A stretch of DNA of 64,000 nucleotides, from assembly GCF_000002235.5 (NCBI RefSeq), contig NW_022145594.1, positions 16,990,501 through 17,054,500 of the forward strand, written 5' to 3'. How positions within the stretch are numbered: position 1 is the stretch's first letter; each line of letters begins with the position of its first letter. The position numbers were made by a program, and so were the translations under genes. The notes beneath the pieces are model-generated. The model saw nothing but the letters and a program-made list of their open reading frames with translations, made no database searches and had not been told where the DNA came from. Source of the stretch: Strongylocentrotus purpuratus (Eukaryota; Echinodermata; Echinoidea; Camarodonta; Strongylocentrotidae). Of this stretch, positions 24,801 to 35,400 are shown in pieces.

Positions 24801-25310
24801 GTGAGCTAGTTGTCGAGGTATTTATCCTCAAGTGTAAATGTCCGTCCGGTTGTAGTTATCGTCTGAACGTAGTTGTCCTAGTAGTTTATGTGGGGGTTCG
24901 TTTTGGTAGTTATCCTCAGGGTTAAATGCCGGGTAAAGTATTGTTCTTTGAAACTACCTTGTCTAGCTGGTTAGGTTATGTAGGGAGTTTGTTCGGATAG
25001 TTATCCTCATGGGAGTGACAGATAAAATTGTCCAGGGGGGGGGGTGTCCAAAAGATTCATCCGCAGGAGTTGTCCTATTAAGGATTGTCCATGATGCAGG
25101 TCCGGCTACATGTCGCTGTCGTGTTAACAAGATATTATACACTCACCCGATGAGCTTCAAAGCGACACCAAGGAGAGGTAGTCCATTCGGCCCAGGCGGC
25201 AGATTTCGAGGACGGTTTATTATTCGCTTCATAAACCACGCGACCACTAGAGCAATGACAGCCGTCAGCAGCAAATAGGAACGCTCTACTTGCCAAAGGT
25301 CCATGATCAT
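9894..25310 (-). CDS. Cytochrome P450, CYP2 clan, complete seven-exon gene (500 aa)
   Basis: Coding exons are 25310-25147, 17707-17517, 15930-15674, 13734-13498, 12008-11775, 10924-10696 and 10084-9894 (1503 nt including TAG). Intron phases are 2, 1, 0, 0, 0 and 1, and all match. The protein starts MIMDLWQVE with a hydrophobic ER anchor, then the proline hinge [13 protein letters not shown]. Helix C is W128-REQ-R132. The I-helix oxygen-activation motif is AGTDTT (304-309). ExxR is E361-VQ-R364. FRPERF is at 414-419. The haem loop is FSSGRRMCLG with ligand Cys442. Length and layout fit microsomal CYP2-family monooxygenases, which use NADPH-P450 reductase to oxidise lipids, steroids or xenobiotics; the substrate cannot be read from sequence. 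No motif residue is missing, so it looks functional. Intron 1 is 7.4 kb and filled with transposons. An alternative start is Met3 at 25304. Confidence 0.95.
10150..10495 (-). mobile_element. tRNA-derived SINE, family A, in P450 intron 6
   Basis: On the minus strand: an A-box-like TGTCGTGGGATAGCGG near 10490, then AAATGGGTACCCGGTAGG near 10355, then the core CCACAGGGAGTGGAGA near 10280, then a 3' end resembling GCGCTATAATG. A (CAT)n-like tract (10140-10165) follows. Confidence 0.65.
12385..12750 (-). mobile_element. TTAA-type MITE, family M2, right end lost (P450 intron 4)
   Basis: This is the reverse complement of the complete copy at 46895-47281. Shared blocks include GAGATACACGG, CCATACTCGTTTT and GGTTTATAATTATCATTGCA. 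The similarity fades after about 12750 before the terminal inverted repeat. Confidence 0.65.
12795..13440. repeat. GTAGTTGTCCGGGG-like minisatellite, split by a MITE (P450 intron 4)
   Basis: Degenerate 12-14-bp units (GGTAGTTGTCCGGG and variants) occur at 12795-12890 and 13252-13440. Related units occur at 19010-19122 and 24788-25080 in intron 1, and short traces at 21119-21130. The repeats give spurious GSCPG-rich frames. Confidence 0.75.
12903..13242. mobile_element. Short inverted-repeat element inserted in the minisatellite
   Basis: A 17-bp perfect terminal inverted repeat (ACACGCTAGCCTGGCCA at 12903-12919, its complement at 13226-13242) encloses 306 bp without coding capacity. Minisatellite units resume on both sides. 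Target duplication is unclear because the flanks are T- and A-rich. Confidence 0.6.
13831..14115 (+). mobile_element. TTAA-type MITE, family M1, partial (P450 intron 3)
   Basis: Begins TTAAAGAGAAGGTTGAGTTC. It shares a segment with the inverse of 39350-39514 and a segment with 40690-40795 (CATGTACATCTTTTTGTGTA, TTCCAGAACCTTG). The right terminus is missing. Confidence 0.6.
14121..14303. repeat. ~180-bp near-perfect hairpin in P450 intron 3
   Basis: Arms GCACTTTCTCACAGGTTTCA (from 14161) and TGAAACCTGTGAGAAAGTGC (to 14265) pair. Pairing extends outward through GAAGACA/TGTCTTC to GAGTATTTTT/AAAAATACTC. The stem is roughly 75 bp with few mismatches and the loop is about 30 nt. It could be a MITE or a hairpin RNA source. 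Confidence 0.75.
14309..15254. repeat. 946-bp inverted repeat containing two head-to-head SINE copies
   Basis: The left arm (14309-~14700) and right arm (~14850-15254) are inverted copies, from TACACTGTTGGTGGAATAAT outside to AATGCAATAAA near the centre. Each arm contains the same SINE B as 50045-50220: tRNA-like TGGCTAAGCAAAGGC, ATCAAAACCGTG, GGGGACCTACGT and TAAAGCATGTGTATGC. Arms look about 85-90% identical by eye. Each inner edge also contains its own small TTTTATTGCATT-type palindrome. It lies wholly within P450 intron 3. Confidence 0.8.
16943..17448. mobile_element. TTAA-type MITE, family M3 (P450 intron 2)
   Basis: Flanked by TTAA at 16939-16942 and 17449-17452. The terminal repeats AAGGGACTTGGTAACATTGT and the complement of ACAATGTTACCAAGTCACTT match over more than 20 bp with one mismatch. 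The internal sequence is non-coding, 506 bp in all. Confidence 0.75.
18022..18322. mobile_element. Nested fold-back element (P450 intron 1)
   Basis: The outer inverted repeat pairs CGTGATTAGGCGTGATTA at 18042 with TAATCACG-type sequence at 18287-18303, and GTGTCCAAACACA with TGTGTTGTGTGTGGAC. Within it a second inverted repeat pairs TTTTCACGAAGTGACGGTAG (18099) with CTACCGTCACTTCGTGAAAA (18160). Related GTGTGTGGAC blocks recur at 18490, 18541 and 18620. Confidence 0.65.
18682..18821. mobile_element. Small MITE with GGGCCCTATTTCACAAAAT-type ends
   Basis: The left end GGGCCCTATTTCACAAA and right end CTTCGTGAAACGGGTC are imperfect inverted repeats around ~100 bp of non-coding sequence. Confidence 0.5.
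19123..21118. mobile_element. Non-autonomous hAT-type transposon with internal satellite (P450 intron 1)
   Basis: The ends are perfect 13-bp inverted repeats (CAGTGGCGTACCT), flanked by an identical 8-bp target duplication TTGTCTGG at 19115-19122 and 21119-21126, the hallmark length of hAT insertions. Inside are a G-run and C-run hairpin (19137-19170), a purine tract of AAAGAAAAGG type (19184-19370), a G14 run (19390) and a tandem satellite (about 19700-21060). No transposase frame is present, so mobility would have needed a partner element. The perfect duplication suggests a fairly recent insertion. Confidence 0.88.
19700..21060. repeat. ~105-132-bp satellite array inside a hAT-type element
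   Basis: About a dozen diverged units each carry a GCTCGCTACGCTCGCTCGC-like block followed by CCAAAATGGAATTAACACC, CCCTGACCTGCAACAATGA and TTTTATGTACCA blocks. Blocks are seen near 19881, 19986, 20100, 20206, 20321, 20453, 20584, 20670, 20783, 20903 and 21022. Units starting at 20321 and 20453 are nearly identical (132 bp), indicating recent duplication. Confidence 0.8.
21541..21733. repeat. 15-bp minisatellite (ATGTCAGAGGTAAAA)n, forward
   Basis: About 13 near-perfect units. The length is a multiple of three, so it stays open and would read (MSEVK)n. This is a by-product of period 15, not evidence for a protein. Confidence 0.9.
22302..22555. repeat. 150-bp tandem duplication, ~1.7 copies
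   Basis: The block TGATACAAAGCAGAAAGCCG ... AAGCGCGCGCT starts at about 22318 and again at about 22468, spaced 150 bp with few mismatches. It is internal to the hAT-type element. Confidence 0.8.
23927..24187. repeat. 15-bp minisatellite, reverse orientation
   Basis: About 16-17 units of TTTTTACCTCTGACA and TTTTTTCCTCTGACA, the reverse complement of the array at 21541-21733. The two are inverted arms about 2.2 kb apart. Confidence 0.9.
24788..25080. repeat. Continuation of GTAGTTGTCC-like minisatellite
   Basis: Degenerate units (TAGTTGTCGAGG, TAGTTATCCTCA, GTAGTTGTCCTAG) continue the array seen at 19010-19122. Together they form the target into which the two hAT-type elements inserted. Confidence 0.65.
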
Positions 25311-27170
25311 CCGTTACAGAGAAAAAAAACGCATGCGTCTGTTTCACTTAATTCAAGAAAACTGTTGACACACAATAATGTACGTTTTCGTTAGCGACTA
25401 CTGAATTTTTCTGTCCCGTGATCATTTGAGTTTATGGCGGCCGGTAGCTGTTTCGATTATATCAAAACGATTTGCCAGAGAAGAATGAATAGCAATGTTT
25501 GTTTAAAAGAGGAAGGACGTGTATTCCGTGCATTATCGGTCTGATTAGAGGGTGCAATGTTCTCTTTGGATAACATTTTTTACCTGTTCGACCCTCTCCC
25601 CCCCCCCCCCCCCCTTCCAGTATATTGATTTAATGTTCGCTTGTCTACGGAAGCTGTTGAGGACTTGTTTATTCTTGTGTGTATGGGGTGCCTCATAACA
25701 TACAGCGAGAGTTTGAATGGTATGTCTTAAGACGTACTCGGCAATCATCAGTGAAATTTTGGAGGTATATGCTTGCCGTAGAAGCTTCTATGCCATGTGT
25801 TTATTCTGGGAGCTTGCCATGAAATGTTCAGGAGCCATGCTTGCAACGATGCTGTTCAACGCGCACTCTTTGGAACACTTTAAAAAAATGCTATGCCTTA
25901 ACTAAAAATTATCATAATGTGTAGTTTTCTTGCTTAGACCATTATGAAATTCACAAGACGATAAGAAGGTATTACCGCAACGACATGACTTAAGAATGTT
26001 CAGTGAGCACGGCTTTGTACTTTTCTTACGATTTTGCCAATCAAAATTTCCTTATATTTTTTGAGACACCCTGTCAGTCATTACTAGTTTCAGGCCTCTG
26101 CTACTCAAGCCGTCATAAATCATTAATATGAACAACTAATAAGGGGTCTGTAATGATAACAATATCCATTATGAGGGCTGCGAAATGAGTCTCCAAGATC
26201 TTTGAACCTGAGTCGCAATGATACTGAGGTATACGTATTTTTGTTGACGCTGCCAATATTAAACCCATAAATTGTTCTTATGAAGACTATTGTCCTCATT
26301 TTTTACATATGTCTTTTTTAACGTTTCACGTCTACACTACAAAAAATTGAGCTTATTGATTTATCATGTTTAAACACATTTAAATAGTTGTTTTCAAATA
26401 AATTAATAAATAGACGTAAAAATCAGCATCCATGCACTTATTCCGATATCGGTATTAGCTCCGATTTCGTCTACCTTTAAAACGGGACGTCCTTATGACA
26501 GGATTGTAAAGGCTTTTTCTAAAAATCAGCTCAAAGGGCAATTTCAATACCTACAATATTCCCATAGAAATCATGTTTACCTACTTGTAAAGTTTGCATT
26601 TCAATAGTTCATGGACAGGGCAACTGAAATTGTCTTTTTTGTTATTCCGTCTGTCAATAATTTTACCGTAAAGTCGTTAAATTCGTTAAAGAGGTACTGA
26701 TTATGCATGCTTGTGTTGATACTACCGATATTGCACCCATAAATCGGCAGCCATGCATGCCTTTATCCAGATATCGTTTTTACGCAGCCTTATTCAGAGA
26801 CCCCTGGTGGGGAGAGAGAGGAAGGGAGGGAGGGGGAGGGAGGAATGAAGGCCGAAAGAAGGGCAGATACAAACAAAATTACAGGGGAAACATAAAATAA
26901 CGTAGAGAATCAGGGCATTGTAATGGTATAAATTTCATTATAAGATGATTAAACGGATCAAATGATTGGTTGAGAGCGTACACGTGACCAGGCGTTTATT
27001 TTGCCTTACATGTATGTTTTCACTAATGACCGGTCATTGGTAAAATTATGATATGAAACATCATTTTATAAAACAAATAAAACATAATTTTAAAAAACAA
27101 ATACAAAAACATCATTTCATAAAACCAATAAAACATCATCTTACGAAACATATAAAACACATTATTTTAT
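25311..27170. other. Region upstream of the P450 gene, no gene seen
   Basis: The P450 promoter should lie just right of 25310, but I see no clear TATA or initiator signal. The rest is AT-rich with a C19 run (25597) and a GA-rich patch (26812-26850). A segment at 26714-26780 (CGATATTGCACCCATAAATC) is weakly repeated from 26230-26460. Confidence 0.4.
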
Positions 27171-27173
27171 TCG

Positions 27174-27295
27174 GGCATTAGTAAAATTACCCGCACTCGG
27201 TACCTTCGAAACAGTCCAAACACCCTCAGTTATCGCCTCGAGAGTGTTAAGACTGTTCCGAAGGTACCTTGTGTGGGTAAATCTTACTAATGTCC
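27174..27295. mobile_element. ~120-bp palindromic MITE
   Basis: The left arm GGCATTAGTAAAATTACCCG...GGTACCTTCGAAACAGTC and right arm GACTGTTCCGAAGGTACC...GGGTAAATCTTACTAATG are inverted repeats. It is preceded by short (AAAACATCATTTTATAAAAC)-like tandem units at 27055-27165. Confidence 0.65.
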
Positions 27296-27571
27296 TCATT
27301 GCTGTGTAGTATTTGTATACTAATTCATCACTAGTCATTGATCTACCATAGGCCTACATGTTTATGCTTTTGGTATCTCATAATTTACCCTTGTCCAAAT
27401 GTAGTACCAAATTAAGCTGTATTCAATTAAATGTATAGTAGATAGGATACATAGGCCTGCAACGAAACGTGGTTGATAATATTTGTATCTATTTTATGTG
27501 CAAGCAAAATAATGATACTCCATAAATTTTGAATATATTTGCTTGTTCTGCTTTCATCTCCTTTAATAATA

Positions 27572-27705
27572 ATGGATTTATATAGCGCTAAATACGGAAT
27601 ATCATTACCCCGGTCATCGGATTCAATCACGCACAATGTGCACCATCTCCACTCCCTGGGGAGTATTCCTACTATATGGTCACCGTGAGGGCATAGGCAA
27701 TAACT
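27572..27705 (-). mobile_element. SINE family A, 3' portion
   Basis: Read on minus: ACTCCCCAGGGAGTGGAGAT, GTGCACATTGTGCGTGATTG, GATGACCGGGGTAATGATAT, then GCGCTATATAAATCC and an ATT tail. The tRNA-like head is absent. Confidence 0.7.
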
Positions 27706-27834
27706 AACAACATTAATAATAATAATTGTAATAACAATAATCATTAGCAACTCCAAAGAAAAAACGACGAAAAAAATATGAGATGTTAAAAGGGAAAGGG
27801 GAGGCCACATCCGTTTATAAAGATAATGATGCAA

Positions 27835-27875
27835 CCCCCCCCCCCCCCCCCCCCCCCTCTCTCTCTCTCTTTCGT

Positions 27876-27913
<38 letters not shown>

Positions 27914-27930
27914 ACACACACACACATACA
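27835..27930. repeat. Compound C-run / (TC)n / (AC)n microsatellite
   Basis: C21-type run, then (CT)n with a TTTCGTTC interruption, then (CA)n. The long open frames crossing it are low-complexity artefacts. Confidence 0.9.
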
Positions 27931-28253
27931 CACCCTATCACACATAGTCACAAAGCTATTACGATGTGTATAATCAATATGGGTTATATTTCGTTCCACA
28001 AATATACTTACAACACATACCAGTTTGCACGATAAAGCATCAATAACAAAACAACAATTATCTGCTTAATAATTAGATTATATACTAAAAAATTACCACC
28101 AACTTTGTTAACAGGTATGTATGACAAACTCACAACTGTGATTGTATTATTTACAGTATATTAAAAAGTGCACAAAATATGTAATTACTTTTCATACGAC
28201 ATGATATAAACTACAATCAAATCAGTCTATAGCGACCACCCAAGAGAAACACA

Positions 28254-28375
28254 AAAAGTGGCCTTTGTAGACAGGTGGTCTTTGTAGACAGGTTCCTTTA
28301 GTAGCCTACATGATTCAATGAGAAACTTTTTTCAAGGGAAACATCAAAAGTGGCCTTTGTAGACAGGTGGTCAAT
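28254..28375. repeat. Short direct repeats GTGGCCTTTGTAGACAGGTG
   Basis: The 23-bp block GTGGCCTTTGTAGACAGGTG plus GTC occurs at about 28258 and 28350, with a shorter copy directly after the first. Confidence 0.7.
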
Positions 28376-28636
28376 AAAGCAGGTTGGCTGTAGTACATTA
28401 AGATGAGAAATACGGATGCATGAGTTGTTCTAATCTGGGAAATTCCATTTTATTGAAGATTCACAAGACCAAAAGTCCATGAGACTGAAGATTTTCAGGA
28501 GGAAAAAATTGTCGGTCTCTCGAAATTTAAGTCAAGTAGACAAGACCGATGCTCTAAAAACTGAAGATCCGCATGACATAAGGAAAATGAGTTGAAACTT
28601 TACAAGCTAGACCAACATTTTGGTCTAGTGGATCTG

Positions 28637-28885
28637 GGGGGTGTTTCACAAAGATCCTAAGTCGAACTTAACTCTAAGTAGGACTTAAACATAATAGAGA
28701 GCCATTTGTAGCCTTATTTTGAAATATATTCAAAAGAAAAAATTGAAGTATTTTAGATTTCTCATAAATTCCACATCAAGAACTTGAAATCTCCTTGATA
28801 AAAGTAAATATGAATGATTTGAATCAACATTTAATACCTTTAAAAATAACTTTCACAAAATAATTGTATAGATGCTAACAGCTAC
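28637..28885 (-). mobile_element. GTGTTTCACAAAGATC-type MITE, partial
   Basis: Matches the reverse complement of 37162-37449: the GTGTTTCACAAAGATCCTAA end, TTCCACATCAAGAA, ATATGAATGATTTGAATCAA and GATGCTAAC. It diverges after 28885, so one terminus is missing. Confidence 0.65.
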
Positions 28886-31423
28886 ATGATGTAATGTACA
28901 TTTGATCTCTGTATATTAATCGCCAGTGACTGTGTATGCACATTTTGTGTAAATTTCTTCTACAACATCAATTTTTTTATCATTTTCATTCATATGCAGA
29001 TTGTGCTATTATTTTTCTAACACCTCAAGAGTTATAGCAAAATGTCTTCCTTTACATTCCTCAAGAAGCTTGCACACATTTCCAATATCAACTTAAGAAA
29101 ACAAGATCATACCAGTAAGTTACAGGTAGGTGGAGGAACCATCAGGTAAGCATAATATTTCAAAGATTATGAAGCTTTCCAGAGATGTGCCTGACAGTTT
29201 TGAAAATTGTTTAACAAATTCAACATGGACAAAACGAATGCAAAAGGGGAGTGTAAAAAATGAATATATAAAAATAAGAAACAATTGACAAATAAATTGC
29301 AGGTGGATAACGAGACGAAGAGGAGTATTTCCAAAATGGTTGCATGATACACATAAATAATTACATCATGATATTACCATTTGCCTTTGCAAGACATTCA
29401 AATGCTACATGTCAATCAATAAATAAATAGACAAAGTTTATACATGAAAACAATATTTCGGGTGGGTACATACCAAGGTAGACAAGAATGCAAACAAATG
29501 ATGATTGAAAATAAGCTAATATTCCAGTTAGGGATAAACTGGGTGTTTACAACCGGCATAGAAAATGGTTACAACTCCAGTGTCACAGATGGGTGATGAA
29601 TTGAATTCTGGTTAGTCCAACAACTATATTTAAACAAAATTGATGGTAATCGGTAAACGGACATTCAGAAAGTTCATCATATCTTTCATTTTTTTTTTAA
29701 CTGTAAAAATTCTAACAGGTCAAAACAGAAGAACACTTTTTCAGCTATTATTTCAGGTGTATTTTCACTTTCATTTTCAAAAATATTGGGACCAGCAGAG
29801 AAAAAGTCAATTTTTCGGCGCTTTAGGAAAGTAACCAAAGGAATGCAATCAAAAAGCACACTTTCCTTTTTGTAATTCATGATGTACTTAAAATATGGAA
29901 GAAAAAAAATTAAATATTTTTTCTTCAGTAAAATTCAATATTCTGTACAAACGTGAATAATAAACATCAATTTTGGGCTATCTAGGGGTGGCAAGGAATA
30001 CCTATGCCCCCCCCCCCCCCCCGATCTGTATATCATCAATGATAGCTCATCCATATGTTACCAGTAATATGGGCAGGTCCATAGATATTACCTATAAACA
30101 AATGTTTGTTTTAACTTCTTATCCATACTGGGGCATGGATCAGGATGAACATCAATTAAAGTGACACTTTTAAAATCAATTGCAGTAATCAATGAACTAA
30201 TTAATTAAATCAAATTTTGACAAGTACATAATAATGTACTTAGTAAACCTATAGACACTGTTACGCAACGTTATGTGCTTGGCAAGGGACGGCATCTCAC
30301 AGTGGTACATTTTTCAAATTTTAACCCACCTACATGTATAATTAATTCGTTCAGATTGTTATTCTCAGACATTCAAATACATTTCATTGACTAATCTGTA
30401 ATAAAATATGAACATGTTAATCCTCACCCTTTTCTTAGTGTATTATACATGTGGAAGTGTAAGTTTATTAACTGCTAAGGGGACAGACATGTAAGTATAA
30501 CCCTAATAAAACAATACTGAACTGAACTTTCTGCCCTGGCATACTGTTTATTGCACAGGGCCGTCTCAAGGTCAACTTGCCAACAGTGCATAACCCCATA
30601 CATAATTTCCACTTCGCAGATAGTGGACTTGATGTGAGAACTAACAGCACAGCTAGGGAAGCAGTGAGTTACGGGACCATACTGCTACAGCTGACCTGAG
30701 ATGGCACTAGAGGGGACTTTGTGGAGGTGCTTATACATAACAATCAGGACATATTCGGTTTCCAAATGTCACACAAAATTTGTAGAAAGTAACAGATGTA
30801 TAATGTATCCACAGTGGTTAAATCTCTTCATTTTTTAAAACTTATGATGCTTCATGAGATATCGTTTAAAACATCCAAGTTTTTTGCAAAAGCAAAAGCA
30901 AGTCTGTATAACAAGGATAGAGTCCTCTTTATTTAATGTATACATGTACATGTGCTAATAGGGCTCATTGGATCTCGATTCATAGTGTCTTTGGTCAGTC
31001 ACATTTAGACATTTGTAAGTTTTTATATAATTCATCATTTAACCCAATCTGAACTCATAAATGGTTTGCACCTCAACATTATTTAATGATCTATCAAATG
31101 TTCCGAGCCATGCTATCTACTTAAAAACTTCATGATAGACAAATTAGCTACAGATATCTGTTACTAACCAACCGCTCTATACATCTATGATTTTGTAATG
31201 CATAATTGAACTTGTAAATAACACCAATGAATTGCATACCGGTATGAACATCTGAATAAAAATATTTAAGACATCAAATTGCTAAAGAAAATGCTTTTGT
31301 GATTCAGATACCTCAATCTAATAGGGTAATCCAACCTTTGCAATAAGTTAAAGAGTCTGATAACATTAAAATCAGTGATTTTCAACAATTAGAAATATAT
31401 GATTGTTTGAAACATGAGACCAC
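28886..31423. other. AT-rich intergenic stretch, no gene seen
   Basis: No splice-bordered or conserved frame on either strand. A C16 run next to GGGGTGGCAAGGAATACC at 29986-30022 resembles the G-run ends of the hAT-type elements, but I could not find its partner. Confidence 0.45.
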
Positions 31424-31737
31424 TATTAAAGTGGGACGGCACTACTTGTAGCTACATGTACTTGCACCCTCTATATAGCAAACAATGCCTAAGCGGTACC
31501 GTTCGTCCCCCATGATCCCCCTTTTATTAGGTTATGCTACGGTCACAAAGGTTTGTACGAACGATGGTTTCGTACGAAACTCCGTTTTTCCATTGTCTTC
31601 CCGAATTTCCATTGTCTGAAAATGGTTCGTACGGCGTTCGTAGCAGTTCGTTATGGCATTTGTGACCAAGGCTTTAATTGAGAGCTGACTTGATGAGATA
31701 ACCACCCTGACCAAACTAGTGCAGACAGGCTTTAAAG
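31424..31737 (-). mobile_element. MITE family C with a smaller MITE nested inside
   Basis: Ends TTAAAGTGGGACGGCACTAC and GCAGACAGGCTTTAA; the interior is the reverse complement of 3978-4165. Between CCCTTTTATTA (31520) and AATTGAGAGCTGA (31675) there is extra sequence. It has inverted ends GGTCACAAA (31541) and TTTGTGACC (31658) and internal GTTTGTACGAACGATGG / GTTCGTAGCAGTTCG repeats. Confidence 0.6.
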
Positions 31738-32149
31738 TCCATACGAATCTGAAATAAGTTGACTGGTCATCTGATTGTGATATACATGACCAAATTTTCC
31801 ACTTGCAACTTATCCACAATTTCCATTTCTCTCCTAAGCAACTTTCCCCTGGACTGTGCTTAATACATGGACCTGTATCTCAAACTATTGTCCTGCACAA
31901 AAGAAAAGCTTTTGCACCAAAGTATAACTTAGACAAATGTTAGCTTCCCTTTGAGTGTTGGAGTGAATGCTATTCAATTTTCCATCACAGTATTTTGCTC
32001 ATTTTACATTCCCATAAATGTACATACACATTTGTTATTTTTAGTGATATCATACTAATAAGTCAGCAATTTTTTTGGCATTCTTTATCTTTCATTTCAC
32101 AATATACTTTTTTTTTTAACAAATCTTTTATTCAACTTTTCCTTCAGAA

Positions 32150-32470
32150 TAATTTAGCACCAAGGTTAGATTTACCTTCTATATCCTTTCATTAAAAGTG
32201 CCTTTGTTAAAATTAGGGTTCAAAGTATCAAACATGATTTTCTATTTGACTGCTATATCCTATCAATAAAAGTTGACTTGTTGAAGTTAGGGTTCAAAGT
32301 ATCAAACATGATTCACTATTTCACTTCTATATCACATCATTAAAAGTTCACTAGTTGAAGGTAGGGTTAAAAGTATGAAACAAAATTCACTATTTCACTT
32401 CTACATCCTATCATTGAAAGTAGACTTGTTGAAGATAAGGTTCAAAGTATCAAACATGATTTACTATTAA
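32150..32470. repeat. 74-bp tandem repeat, ~4 copies, in the 3' UTR of the zinc-finger gene
   Basis: The block GGTTCAAAGTATCAAACATG recurs exactly 74 bp apart (CAAAGT at 32221, 32295, about 32369 and 32443). Each unit also has CTTCTATATCCTATCATTAAAAG-like sequence. It starts 15 bp after the stop codon of the minus-strand gene, so it is probably transcribed. Confidence 0.85.
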
Positions 32471-32484
32471 AAATATTCAAATTG

Positions 32485-35400
32485 TTATACATAATCTGAC
32501 ATTGGGTTGTCATCGGGAGTAAAATCACCATCATATTCATCATCTTCATCATCATCAAATGCTTCAGCGTCATCTTCTTCATCGTTAAGGTCAAACCCAT
32601 CCTCAGAATTCATTTCTTTTGAGGTACTTGCAATATCACCTGTTCTTTGACCTAATCTGCTTTCATGTAATATTTCCCTCATTGCAATGTCCTCATGGTC
32701 CATGTCTTGATCGTTCCTAGGTATCTGTTCAAGTGACGAACCGTCTTCCTTTACAAATTCATGATCACCGTCATTCTTAGGCTCGTGGTCAATACCAGGA
32801 TCATGATTATTGAAGGTATTTTCGTTTTCTAAGTTATCATGATTGTTGATTGGTTTTGCTTGTTTGTTGAAATCCTCCAGATCGGAGCCCTTTGAGAGCA
32901 TCTGACGCAGGAAGACCCCCGACACAGCTTGTGAGTCATCCGTCATGAGATCAAAATCATCGTCCATGTTATCATCAAAGTCATACATAGCATCATCATC
33001 ATCATCATCCTCCTCCTCCTCCTTTTGCTTACTCTTGCCACGGCGAGAACTCTTAGAACCATCTTTGCCACCACGGTGATACTTCCGCTTGTGTCGCGCA
33101 AGATAACGCTTCACGTGAAACTCTGCGTCGCATTGATCACAAGAGTACACTTTACCTTCAACGTTGTGAAGTTGCATGTGGACGCTGAGAGCCGTCTTGG
33201 CTTTGAACTTCTTGTCGCAGATGGTGCAGGGATAGCTGTAGACGTCGGAATGCACGATGTTGATGTGTCGGTTCAAGTACCACTTGATGGTGAAGGCACT
33301 CCCGCAGGTTTCGCAAACGTGAGGCTTGACATCGGAGTGGATCTTCTGGTGCTTCACAAGAAGCTGGCGCGTAGAGAACGTTTTGTTGCACGTTTCGCAG
33401 GTGAAGCACGCATTGGTGTGCGTGCCTTCATGGACATGACGTAGATGATCGGTAAGGAATGTCTCGGAGCAGAGTCTACAGCCGAACGATTTCTTCGGTT
33501 TGGTCCCAGGAGAGTCCCCTTCGCCATTCCTGGAGATGTAGCGGTTGTGGATTGCCCGGTAGTGTCGCAGGAGTGACCTACGGGCCAGAAAGGTCTTCCC
33601 GCAGTCTTCGCAGGTGCTATCAGTTCCATCGTTGGCGGGAGTTTTGGGCGGGGTACGCCTGTCTTGCGTCACCTTGGGAGAAGTGTTAGGGGTACTCTGC
33701 TCGGACTGTTCTCCTCCTTCAGGCTCTTGTCCTTCAGCCTCATCACCACCATCAACCTCCCCACCATTCTCCTCCTCTAAGACATCACCATCCCCTTCCC
33801 CGCTTTCTCCTCCCGCAGCTCCCGCGTCTGCACCATGAGCTTTCCGGATGTGCTTGTCGCGAGAGGACTCCTTGAAGAACAGCTTGCCACATTCCTTACA
33901 GAGGAAGCGCTCCCGATTCTCATGGATCTTCTCATGCCACATCAGGGATGCCTTCCTGTAGAAGGACTTTGGACACTTGGAACATGTGAAGGATTTGACG
34001 CCCGTGTGCTGCAGCTCATGCTGCTTCAGGTTAGTCTTTTTAGAAAAGCGATGTCCGCACTGCTGACACTCGAAGGGCTTCTCACCAGTATGCACACGTT
34101 CATGGTGAACTAGCTCTCGCGGTGTACGAAACTGCTTGGGACAGTACTTACAGTGGTGGGGCTTGTGGCCAAGGTGCATCTTTTCATGTGTTATTAGATA
34201 ATCGGGATTCTTGAAAGTCTTATTGCAATAGGAGCACTGATGGGGGCGCTCTTCAGAATGAGTTCGTCTGTGACGATTGACCTGACTACTGGTTGCAAAG
34301 GAACTCTCGCAGATCCCGCATTTGTAGGGCTTCTCTCCCGTGTGAGTCCGTTCATGGACCTGGACGTCTCCGATACGGATGAAACGCTTCGGGCAAAAAC
34401 GGCACTTCAACGGCTTATCGTTACCGTGCGTGCGCTTGTGGATACGGAGCGCACTTCGTGTACGGTAGACGTTACCACACTCCTGACACATAAACGGCGC
34501 TTCGCCAGTATGGGAGCGGACGTGGTCCTCATACCGGCGCTTCTCATGGAACACCTTCGGGCAATACGGGCACGGCATTGTCTTATCCTCGTGAAGACGC
34601 GAGTGGAATCTCCGACAGCCAATCGTTGGGAATGTCATGTCACAGTAACAGCACTGGTACGATGCCTTGCCCATGAGATCTCGACGGTGACGTTCCAGCT
34701 TTCGGGGCTGCTCATAGATGATGTGACAGTGTTCACACTGGTAGTAGCGTTTCTCCCTGCCTTTGGTACGCGGTTTGGCTTTTCCCACGGTCTTGGGGTT
34801 GATAGGCAAGGTGGGGCACGTTCCTACACTATTCCTTGTATGCCTCAGTTCTCTTTGCTCTTCTACATGTATTTCCTGAAATGTAAAAAATAAATCATGA
34901 GAGATATTTGTTACACATAAGGATGGCAAATACAGTTAACTCTGCATAAGTCGAATTGTAAATAATACAAATAATGAGAATAATATAGCGCCATCTTTTC
35001 TGCTTTGACTTGGGGAAAATTCAACTTGTGCCACTTTGAGTTTTGCAGAATTAACTTTATTTAATTGATGTTGTGTTTGATACAGAACCTTTCTATAAGT
35101 TGCATCTTTGATGAGCATTTAAGCTGGCTTTGATTGTATGTGTTTGTACTTTATTTACCGACAGTAATCACAGTTATTTTTCATGATTTTCAAGCAATTT
35201 TAAGAGTTGATCATTAAGAAAACGTACTAAAAAATAATATATTTGGGTAATGGGCAAGAGCAATTGGAGGCTTAGAAATAATCATGTCAACTTTATTCGG
35301 TTGTGTTTTTTGGCAAATGCGAAAGCTCATCTAATATACTGATTGGCTCATTGGACCACCAACGGACAAACATACATGTACATTGGTGGGGTATTGTAAA

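Noticed and set aside
27427-27999. 190-codon minus-strand frame
   Set aside because: It crosses a C-run, (TC)n, (AC)n and a SINE end. Low-complexity composition, no domain.
33025-34893. Plus-strand frames of 139, 92 and 217 codons
   Set aside because: Antisense shadows of the zinc-finger exon, whose minus-strand frame has clear C2H2 repeats.
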